The notes below the pieces were generated by a model, which saw only the letters and a list, made by a program, of their open reading frames with translations, searched no databases and was not told the DNA's origin. Below, in pieces: positions 32,185-38,313 of a stretch of 38,313 nt of DNA. Numbering within the stretch: the stretch's first letter is position 1; every line of letters begins with the position of its first letter. Source of the DNA: CAZXPG01 sp964643145. GTDB taxonomy: Bacteria; Pseudomonadota; Alphaproteobacteria; Rickettsiales; Arcanibacteraceae. The DNA is taken from contig CAZXPG010000010.1 in the NCBI GenBank assembly GCA_964643145.1, positions 1 through 38,313 on the forward strand. The letters run 5' to 3'. A program made the position numbers and the translations under genes.

Positions 32185-33013
32185 CTTCACGACAATGCAT
32201 GGCAATGGCAGTGCCTAATGCCTCAACATCCGGCCCGGCGGCAAGCACGCCACGGGATGAGGTGGGGATAAGCCGGTGCTCTGCTCCCTTATATCGGATG
32301 TGCAGATCAGCTATTGTCGCTCCTTGGAAGCCAATCCCTGGGCACAAGAGCAAGGAATAGGGCAGACGCGCCAGCGTATCTGTGGCATTTTCCAGTGTTG
32401 CCCCCATCACCGCACCAATCAAACCTGCTTCAGTGCCTGTATAATGCCGGTTGCATTCGGTGATTTCCATTGCCAGATGATCGGCCACCATCAAGCCGCT
32501 AGAAGGGACGATAGCATTCTGGAACACCGCCCCTTCGGCGTTCGAGGAACGCACCACAATAAACAGCCCAGCCCCCACTTTGGCCGCATGTTCCACCATC
32601 GGCATCAGCGCGCCAAAGCCCATATAGGCGGTAGCCGTCATAGCGTCACAGCCATAGGCACTGTCTGGTCCCAGATAGCTTTCCGCATAAGCCTGGCTGG
32701 TGGAGCCAATATCACCACGCTTTACATCCATCAGCACCAACGTGCCGCGCTGCCGAAAGGCGGCCACCAGCTTTTGTAGCAGCCGCATCCCCTCCACCCC
32801 AAAACGCTCGAAATAGGCAGCCTGCGGTTTAACCACCGCCAGTTGCTCACCTGCTGCCGCAACCACCACGTCGCACATGGCACCTACACCTGCCACCGTA
32901 TCCGGCAACCCCCATTTAGCAAGCAGTTCAGCCGTAGGGTCAACCCCTAAGCAGAACGGGCTGCGCTCTTGTGATAGGGCAAAGAACCGCTTAGCAAACT
33001 GGTTAGCTGTCAT
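32171..33013 (-). CDS. pyrF: Orotidine 5'-phosphate decarboxylase, type 2
   Basis: From ATG 33013 (AGGAG upstream) the product is 280 residues. FCLGVDP near the N-terminus, VKPQAAYFERFG and DVKRGDIG (catalytic Lys98) mark the type-2 OMP decarboxylase subfamily, which is longer than E. coli PyrF. LLCPGIGFQGA and SSRGVLAAG fit the phosphate-binding end. It makes UMP, the last de novo pyrimidine step. Its start overlaps yacG by 11 bp, so it is the last gene of the infA-maf-yacG-pyrF unit. Confidence 0.95.
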   Translation of the reverse strand: MTANQFAKRFFALSQERSPFCLGVDPTAELLAKWGLPDTVAGVGAMCDVVVAAAGEQLAVVKPQAAYFERFGVEGMRLLQKLVAAFRQRGTLVLMDVKRGDIGSTSQAYAESYLGPDSAYGCDAMTATAYMGFGALMPMVEHAAKVGAGLFIVVRSSNAEGAVFQNAIVPSSGLMVADHLAMEITECNRHYTGTEAGLIGAVMGATLENATDTLARLPYSLLLCPGIGFQGATIADLHIRYKGAEHRLIPTSSRGVLAAGPDVEALGTAIAMHCREAKQG

Positions 33014-33173
33014 CGTTATTCTCCTGAAGGGTGGCTTCATCGCCTGCGATTACATACGTGCCACTTAGCCATTGATACAGATCGTCATCACGGCAACGGG
33101 CAGAACAAAAAGGTGCATGGGCACTACTTACGGGCGCATTGCACACAGCGCAATATGCTACACGCCTTGCCAT
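33003..33173 (-). CDS. yacG: YacG zinc-finger protein (DNA gyrase inhibitor family)
   Basis: This 56-residue gene lies between maf and pyrF, overlapping maf by 16 bp and pyrF by 11 bp. The protein reads CAVC (Cys8, Cys11) and FCSARC (Cys23, Cys27), the four zinc ligands of YacG. DLYQWLSGTYVIAGDE, the family's conserved tail, follows. E. coli YacG binds zinc and blocks gyrase. The layout fits alphaproteobacteria, where yacG often sits near maf and infA. Confidence 0.9.
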   Translation of the reverse strand: MARRVAYCAVCNAPVSSAHAPFCSARCRDDDLYQWLSGTYVIAGDEATLQENNDDS

Positions 33174-33757
33174 CCTAGCCCCATCAATATACTGCGCGTT
33201 TCATATAGTGGCAACCCTACCACACCGGAATAGGAACCGCTTATAAAAGACACAAACCCCGCTGCTTGGCCTTGAATGGCATAACCGCCCGCCTTCCCTA
33301 TGCCTTCCCCATAGGCACTATAGGCGGCAATTTCATCGGGGTGCAGACACTTGAACTGCACGACGGTTTCAACAACACGGTGACGGGTTATGGGCATGGT
33401 ATCGGGAGCCGTTTTGATCACCGTTATAGCAGTGAGCACCCGGTGCCGCCTGCCGGAAAGCAATTGCAAACAGGCAGAAACTTCCGCTGCATCCTCGGCT
33501 TTAGGCAGAATACGCCGCCCCAGAGCAACCACCGTATCAGCGGCCAGAATAAAGGCTGCATCCTGTCGATTATGCTGCACGGTTTCCGCCTTGGCATGGC
33601 TTAGTCGCAACACAAGCTGGCGCGGCAATTCAGCTTTACGGGGTGTTTCATCAATCTGGGCGGGAACAACATCGTCTGGATACATCCCTAACTGCGCCAA
33701 CAACTCCTGCCTGCGCGGAGATTCAGAAGCAAGGATTAAACGGAAATGGGCAGGCAT
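33158..33757 (-). CDS. maf: Maf family nucleotide pyrophosphatase
   Basis: From ATG 33757 the product is 199 residues with RLILASESPRRQELL (substrate-binding SxxR region), the ETPRK segment, AADTVVALG (metal Asp) and LLSGRRHRVLTA. GGYAIQGQAAGFVSFISGSYSGVVGLPL closes the domain in parts. Maf proteins hydrolyse dTTP, UTP and modified nucleotides. It starts 13 bp after the infA stop and overlaps yacG. An earlier in-frame start at 33814 lies inside infA and lacks family support. Confidence 0.93.
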   Translation of the reverse strand: MPAHFRLILASESPRRQELLAQLGMYPDDVVPAQIDETPRKAELPRQLVLRLSHAKAETVQHNRQDAAFILAADTVVALGRRILPKAEDAAEVSACLQLLSGRRHRVLTAITVIKTAPDTMPITRHRVVETVVQFKCLHPDEIAAYSAYGEGIGKAGGYAIQGQAAGFVSFISGSYSGVVGLPLYETRSILMGLGWQGV

Positions 33758-33770
33758 ATACGCAAAACAC

Positions 33771-33992
33771 CTATTTCTTATGACGCAATTTAATCCGTGC
33801 CTTGGTAAGGTCATAAGGCGTCATTTCCACGGTGACTTCATCCCCTGCCAGAATACGGATACGGTTCTTGCGCATTCTGCCGGAGGTGTGTGCCAACACT
33901 TCATGCCCATTCTCCAGAATAACACGGAACATGGCATTGGGCAGTAATTCCACTACCTTGCCATTAAACTCAATCAATTCTTCTTTTGCCAT
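33771..33992 (-). CDS. infA: Translation initiation factor IF-1
   Basis: From ATG 33992 (AGGA upstream) the product is 73 residues and covers the S1/OB fold: MAKEELIEFNGKVVELLPNA, VLAHTSGRMRKNRIRILAGD and PYDLTKARI. The tail IKLRHKK differs a little from the usual ITYRFK/RHK ending. IF-1 binds the ribosomal A site. It is first in the infA-maf-yacG-pyrF unit, and a common promoter should lie in 33993-34149, where I could not choose a convincing -35/-10 pair. Confidence 0.95.
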   Translation of the reverse strand: MAKEELIEFNGKVVELLPNAMFRVILENGHEVLAHTSGRMRKNRIRILAGDEVTVEMTPYDLTKARIKLRHKK

Positions 33993-34149
33993 ATATCCTA
34001 ATATCAAATAAAAAGGTTAATTTACAATCGGGGTTATTCATACTCTTCATTCGTTAAATAGGCAAGTAGTTTTGCCCGTTACTCGTCACTTGCTTTAGTC
34101 ATCACTTGTATTTCACGGCAGTATTCCTATACTCATCGGCAAAACTATA

Positions 34150-34194
34150 TTACCTCAGTTCTGGATAAGCAAAGCTTATCCAGAACTGAGGTAA
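34150..34194. repeat. 45-bp palindrome family, full copy with covariation
   Basis: Perfect 21-bp arms (34150-34170 and 34174-34194) flank an AAA loop. Compared with 20454-20498, the loop changes from CGC to AAA. Arm positions 2 (A to T) and 12 (T to C) change together with their partners. It lies 26 nt before the preferred addA ATG. The flanking gap 34008-34149 shows nothing else I can support. Confidence 0.9.
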
Positions 34195-34220
34195 TGTTGA
34201 ACCCTAAGGGAGCCCTTATT

Positions 34221-37200
34221 ATGAGCCTGCTTCAATTTGCTGCATCTGATCCTAACCATTCCGTATGGGTGGGGGCATCAGCAGGCACAGGCAAAACCAA
34301 AGTGCTCACCGATCGGGTGCTGCGTCTGTTGCTTAAAGGCGTGTCTGTCTCTAAATTGCTCTGCCTCACCTTCACCAATGCCGCTGCTGCTGAAATGGCC
34401 AACCGCATTAATGCACAGCTTAGCAGTTGGGCAACAATGGAAGAGGCAAAGCTCATTGCCCGCCTTACCGAACTCACCGGCATCCAGCCAGATACAACAC
34501 AGTTAACACGGGCCAGACAGTTATTTGCTGAGGTGCTTGACGCCCCTGAAGGATTAAAAATCCAGACTATCCATTCCTTCTGCCAGGCATTACTCAAGCA
34601 ATTCCCGTTAGAAGCAGGCATATCACCCCATACGGCCTTAATTGATGAACATACCGCTTCTGAACTACTGGCAACCGCACGCCTGCGCCTATTGCAGCAC
34701 GCTTCAACCAGCCATGACAGCCACAGCCTGGAACTGGCGGATTCTCTCGCATCGGTCGCCTGGCAACTGCATGAAAGCAGCCTGAACACCATAGTTGGGG
34801 AAGTCACCAGCAACCGCGCCAAGTTTGAAGCACTGCTTAGCAGGCATCAGGGGTTGGATGGGCTGATTGCCGCTGTCTATCAGGCACTGGATGTCCAGAT
34901 AACTAGCAGTGAGGAAAGCCTGCAAACAGCGTTCTGTGATGAAACTACCTTTGACTATAAAGGGCTGCTAATGTGCTGCCATGCCTTGCTGGCTGGCACG
35001 GCTACGGAAAAAAAACAGGGCGAAATAATGGCGGCATGGCTTGCGGCATCCCAAGAAGAAAGGATACGCCTCCTGCCTGACTATATGCGGGTATTCCTCA
35101 CCCAAGATCTTATCCCACGCAGCAAGATACTCAACAACGCTACCCTTGAAGCACACCCCGCTGCTGAAGAAATTATACAGGTGGAACAACGGCGATTGCT
35201 TGCCTATTGTGCCCAGCACGCCGCTGTTAAGACCGCAACCCTCACCCACCATCTATTAGTGCTTTCCCATGCGCTTTTTACCGAATATCAGGCGTTAAAA
35301 GCTGCACGTTCGTTTATGGATTTCAACGATCTAATCCTCACTGCCATGCGGCTCTTGGAGAATCAAGACCTCAGTGATTGGATACTCTATAAGCAGGAGG
35401 GCGGCATTGACCATATACTGGTGGATGAGGCGCAGGATACCAGCCCAGAGCAGTGGCAAATTGCCAGAGGCTTGTGCAGCCGGTTTTTCCATGATGAGGA
35501 TGATAGGCATAAAGACCGCACCGTTTTCGTGGTAGGGGATGAGAAACAGTCGATTTTCAGCTTCCAGGGTGCGGATCCACTCAATTTCAACCGTATGCAC
35601 TATTTCTTTAAACAACATACGGAACAGGCACAGAAAGGCTTCCGCTCGATTACGCTGGATAAATCCTTCCGCTCCACCAGTGCGGTGCTGGGAGTGGTGG
35701 ATAAAATCTTCAGCCATGAAACACATCACCAGGCCGTCTGCTCTTCCGGCGAGGCTATTATCCATAATCCCCATCGTGCTGGCCAGGCTGGGCGAGTGGA
35801 ACTATGGCCGCCCATCTGCCCGCCGAAAGAGGAAGAGGAAGCCACCCCCTGGGATATGCCCACCCGCCCACGTAGAGAACATAACACCCAGAAAATCCTG
35901 GCGGAACTGATTGCCGACACTATTTCCGGCTGGCTGAAGGAAAAACGGCTGCTTCCGGCCAAAGGCCGCCCGCTTCATGCTGGCGATATTCTGATACTGG
36001 TCAGGAGGCGCAAGGAGTTCAGCCATTATCTGGTGACGGCACTGAAGAAACGCCAGATTCCCGTAGCCGGTGCCGACAGGATCACCGTTACCGCTAACCT
36101 GGCTGTGATGGATATGATGGCGCTTGGTCGCTTCCTGCTGCTTCCGGCGGATGATTTAACGCTAGCAACGGTGCTTAAAACCCCGCTTTTTGCTTTCAGT
36201 GAGGAGGAGCTTTTCACCCTGGCCTATGGGCGCGGCAAAATGTCGTTATGGGAACGGCTGAAAACCCATAAAGACCACAGCCCTCACATTCGTTATGCCT
36301 ATGATTACTTAGCTGCACTGCTGCCACTCAGTGCCACCCTTTCGCCCTTTGCCCTTTATACTCACATACTCGACATAGAACAGGGGCGGGCGCGGCTGAT
36401 TGGCCGTATGGGGGAAGAAATAGCCGATGCGCTCGCAGAGTTCCTCTCACTGGCACAAAACTATGAACAGGCACACGCCCCCTCGCTGCAAGGCTTCCTG
36501 CACTGGCTGGAAACCAGCAACACCGAGATTAAGCGCGATATGGAAGGCGGCAAGGAGCAGGTGCGCATTATGACAGTGCATGGCTCGAAAGGCTTGCAAG
36601 CACCTATTGTTTTTCTACCCGACACCACCCAAACCCCAAGCAACAGCAAGAACCTATTATGGAACGAGGAACTGGTATTATGGCCAGCAGCAGGCAAAAA
36701 TGTCCCGCCTTTTGTAGCGATGTTAAAAGAAAAACAGAAGCAGAAGGCCCAGGAGGAATATATACGGCTGCTCTATGTGGGGTTGACACGGGCAGAAGAT
36801 GAAATGGTTATCTGCGGCTGGCAGGGGAAAAAAGCCCTGTCTGATGACTGCTGGTATAGCATTGTGCGCGCCGCCTTGCTGGATATAGCGGCAGAACAGC
36901 CCTTCACGGTGCCAGAATCGCTGCATTACAGCCTGCCAGATACGGTGCCTCCTGTTGCACTCATAGTGGAACACCCACAGGAAGTAGCTGCCCCTACATC
37001 TACCATTGCCACCATAGCGGCTACGCCCCCCCCTCCTCTGCCTGTGTGCTTGAAGCAGGCGGCAACGCCCGAAGCCATGCCACCCAGCCCCCTCATGCCT
37101 TCCTTATTGATTACCGAGGAAGAGGATTCGCGTTCACCGCTTATCCAGCATACACACCATCGTTACGAGCGCGGCATTCTGATTCATACATTACTGGAGT

Positions 37201-37676
37201 TCCTCCCTAGCGTACCACCAGAAGCCCGGGAGGAAGCACTTCACCGTTTCCTTGCACGTTACGCCGATGGGTTCCACCCTACAGCACGTAAGGAAATAGG
37301 GCAGCAAGTGTATTCTCTGTTGCATCATCCGGCCTTCGCGCCAGTATTTGGCCCTGACTCCCGTGCTGAAGTGCCACTTGCGGGGGTGATCACCAACCAC
37401 TCTGGTGAGAAACGTTATATTAGCGGCCAGATTGACCGGCTGTTGGTAGGTAAGAATACGATATTGGCAGTTGATTATAAAACCACCCGCACACCCCCCA
37501 CCAGCATTGATGCCGTCCCTGCCGCCTATATCAAACAAATGGCAGCATACCAGCTACTGCTCACCGACATCTATCCGGCAAAAACCATACGCACTGCCCT
37601 GATATGGACATCCATCCCACTGCTGATGGATATACCGGCGGCGTTATTAACGGATAGCCTCAGTATGGGCGGTTAA
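34221..37676 (+). CDS. addA: Double-strand break repair helicase-nuclease AddA (alphaproteobacterial type)
   Basis: The preferred ATG at 34221 has GGGAG 8 nt upstream; ATG 34194 lies in the palindrome. The 1151-residue product has an SF1 UvrD/RecB-like helicase core: GASAGTGKT (18-26), LTFTNAAAAEM, VDEAQD (401-406), GDEKQSIFSFQGADP (from 439), SFRST, MTVHGSKGLQAPIV and LYVGLTRAEDE. A C-terminal nuclease follows with QIDRLL, AVDYKTTR (Asp1085, Lys1087). With AddB it resects DNA ends for RecA. addB, normally adjacent in Alphaproteobacteria, is not here. The end overlaps phaR by 4 bp. Confidence 0.94.
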   Translation: MSLLQFAASDPNHSVWVGASAGTGKTKVLTDRVLRLLLKGVSVSKLLCLTFTNAAAAEMANRINAQLSSWATMEEAKLIARLTELTGIQPDTTQLTRARQLFAEVLDAPEGLKIQTIHSFCQALLKQFPLEAGISPHTALIDEHTASELLATARLRLLQHASTSHDSHSLELADSLASVAWQLHESSLNTIVGEVTSNRAKFEALLSRHQGLDGLIAAVYQALDVQITSSEESLQTAFCDETTFDYKGLLMCCHALLAGTATEKKQGEIMAAWLAASQEERIRLLPDYMRVFLTQDLIPRSKILNNATLEAHPAAEEIIQVEQRRLLAYCAQHAAVKTATLTHHLLVLSHALFTEYQALKAARSFMDFNDLILTAMRLLENQDLSDWILYKQEGGIDHILVDEAQDTSPEQWQIARGLCSRFFHDEDDRHKDRTVFVVGDEKQSIFSFQGADPLNFNRMHYFFKQHTEQAQKGFRSITLDKSFRSTSAVLGVVDKIFSHETHHQAVCSSGEAIIHNPHRAGQAGRVELWPPICPPKEEEEATPWDMPTRPRREHNTQKILAELIADTISGWLKEKRLLPAKGRPLHAGDILILVRRRKEFSHYLVTALKKRQIPVAGADRITVTANLAVMDMMALGRFLLLPADDLTLATVLKTPLFAFSEEELFTLAYGRGKMSLWERLKTHKDHSPHIRYAYDYLAALLPLSATLSPFALYTHILDIEQGRARLIGRMGEEIADALAEFLSLAQNYEQAHAPSLQGFLHWLETSNTEIKRDMEGGKEQVRIMTVHGSKGLQAPIVFLPDTTQTPSNSKNLLWNEELVLWPAAGKNVPPFVAMLKEKQKQKAQEEYIRLLYVGLTRAEDEMVICGWQGKKALSDDCWYSIVRAALLDIAAEQPFTVPESLHYSLPDTVPPVALIVEHPQEVAAPTSTIATIAATPPPPLPVCLKQAATPEAMPPSPLMPSLLITEEEDSRSPLIQHTHHRYERGILIHTLLEFLPSVPPEAREEALHRFLARYADGFHPTARKEIGQQVYSLLHHPAFAPVFGPDSRAEVPLAGVITNHSGEKRYISGQIDRLLVGKNTILAVDYKTTRTPPTSIDAVPAAYIKQMAAYQLLLTDIYPAKTIRTALIWTSIPLLMDIPAALLTDSLSMGG

Positions 37677-38164
37677 TCGGTTTCCGGTGGTGGCACATCA
37701 GGCCGTGCTGTCGTGGGAAATACCACCCCACCAGACATCATCTTCATTGCGCCCTCAAAAAAGGCTAAGTTCTGCTTGGCAATCTCTTCAAAAGCACGGA
37801 ACGGGGATGATGCGGTATATTTATGGAAATGATCTTGATTCTTATTGAACATTTCCATGGTTACTTCCAGATATTGTGACAAGGCACCGCGCAGGCCATT
37901 ATCGTAGAAGCCAATAACCTGGCGCAGGAAATTGATCGGAAGAATATTATCGCCTTTGGCCTCTTCTTCAAAAATAATCTGGGTAAGCACCATACGGGTG
38001 AGATCCTCACCGGTTTTGGCATCTACCACGATAAAATCGATGTTTTTCTTTACCATTGTGCACAGGTCACTTAAAGTGACATAGTTGCTAATTTCCGTAT
38101 CATACAAACGACGGTTGGCATATTTTTTAATAACGACGGTGTCTTTGTGCGGCTGCTGTATCAT
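37673..38164 (-). CDS. phaR: Polyhydroxyalkanoate synthesis repressor PhaR
   Basis: From ATG 38164 (AGGG 7 nt upstream; ATG 38170 adds two residues) the product is 163 residues. VIKKYANRRLYDTEISNYVTL marks, in parts, the PHB/PHA accumulation regulator DNA-binding domain. FEEEAKGDNILPINFLRQVIGFYDNG and LSQYLEVTMEMF form the accumulation-regulator domain. PhaR binds PHA granules and releases phasin promoters when polymer is present. No pha genes are in the window. Its stop overlaps addA by 4 bp. Confidence 0.94.
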   Translation of the reverse strand: MIQQPHKDTVVIKKYANRRLYDTEISNYVTLSDLCTMVKKNIDFIVVDAKTGEDLTRMVLTQIIFEEEAKGDNILPINFLRQVIGFYDNGLRGALSQYLEVTMEMFNKNQDHFHKYTASSPFRAFEEIAKQNLAFFEGAMKMMSGGVVFPTTARPDVPPPETD

Positions 38165-38258
38165 AATCATACCCTATTGAGCTATAAATCGAATAATCTT
38201 TGTAATTGTAAGCGATATTTATAAAAATACTAATAAAATTATTCTTGTTTCTAATAAA

Positions 38259-38293
38259 TATACTGAAACCACGTGAAAAGTGGTTTCAGTATA
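38259..38293 (-). terminator. 14-bp perfect hairpin upstream of phaR
   Basis: The arms 38259-38272 and 38280-38293 pair perfectly around a 7-nt loop. On the minus strand TTTATTAG follows the stem, so it could end a transcript coming from beyond the right edge. It may also be part of the repeat that begins at 38296, as the left-edge repeat is also flanked by a 14-bp hairpin (95-129). Confidence 0.45.
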
Positions 38294-38295
38294 GT

Positions 38296-38313
38296 CCTTA
38301 TTTCCGCGTTCCT
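38296..38313 (+). repeat. Composite dispersed repeat, first 18 nt of a third copy
   Basis: The last 18 nt of the window match the first 18 nt of the window at 16 positions, in the same orientation. The element is cut by the window edge. Confidence 0.55.

Noticed and set aside
34194..34220. Earlier addA start in the palindrome
   Set aside because: Its GAGG is only about 2 nt from the ATG, whereas the ATG at 34221 has GGGAG at good spacing and matches the family start.
1..38313. CRISPR array, prophage, defence or toxin-antitoxin system
   Set aside because: No direct-repeat array with spacers, integrase, phage structural gene, Cas or toxin motif was seen; the 10-bp repeats at 1538 and 13660 are too short and too regular to be CRISPR.

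Overview
The window looks like a piece of an alphaproteobacterial chromosome made mostly of housekeeping genes. The lineage call rests on several genes together: a C4-pathway 5-aminolevulinate synthase (HemA), a COX15-type heme A synthase, an alphaproteobacterial-style AddA, a DUF1467 protein, PhaR, a DivJ/PleC-like histidine kinase core and an infA-maf-yacG order. The order within the class cannot be fixed from sequence alone. PhaR suggests polyhydroxyalkanoate storage, and the Ccm and heme A genes indicate aerobic respiration with c-type cytochromes. Coding density is high, and most same-strand neighbours overlap or abut (ATGA, TGATG and TAATG junctions).

Layout. 1-2456: repeats, a WecA/MraY-like sugar-phosphate transferase, a small lipoprotein, and a three-gene unit ending in DUF1467 behind a clear promoter. 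2459-5250 (minus): two prepilin-like proteins, one with a LamG-like C-terminal domain. 5317-7167: typA. 7179-12698 (minus): glycosyltransferase, ccmF, ccmG, ccmH and a sensor kinase, interrupted between ccmF and ccmG by a repeat and a hairpin. 12690-13484: an ABHD10-like hydrolase. 13618-21621: a dcw cluster (mraZ, rsmH, ftsL, ftsI, murE, murF, mraY) with a five-box MraZ operator; it stops at mraY, without murD, ftsW or murG. 21709-21784: tRNA-Lys(UUU). 21779-24647 (minus): yggS, surE, an RDD protein and a PhnP-like hydrolase. 24649-25629: a ThiE-like protein and a small glycine-rich unknown. 25638-28763 (minus): ctaA, hemA and a TPR lipoprotein, all overlapping. 28834-32184: a divergent heme-copper-oxidase-like membrane protein, folE and a second sensor kinase. 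32171-33992 (minus): infA, maf, yacG and pyrF. 34221-37676: addA. 37673-38164 (minus): phaR.

I see no CRISPR array, prophage, transposase, toxin-antitoxin pair or defence island. The most unusual content is non-coding. One family is a 45-bp near-perfect palindrome (two full copies, one decayed copy and one half copy), each just upstream of a start codon; the two full copies differ by two compensated base pairs. A second family is a longer composite repeat at position 1, between ccmF and ccmG, and, as a fragment, at the right edge, so the window may be an assembly contig that ends in repeats. Other points of interest are the oxidase-like protein whose CuB His-His pair reads Val-His, the prepilin-LamG fusion, a kinase translationally coupled to ccmH, and convergent and divergent gene junctions with almost no intergenic space.
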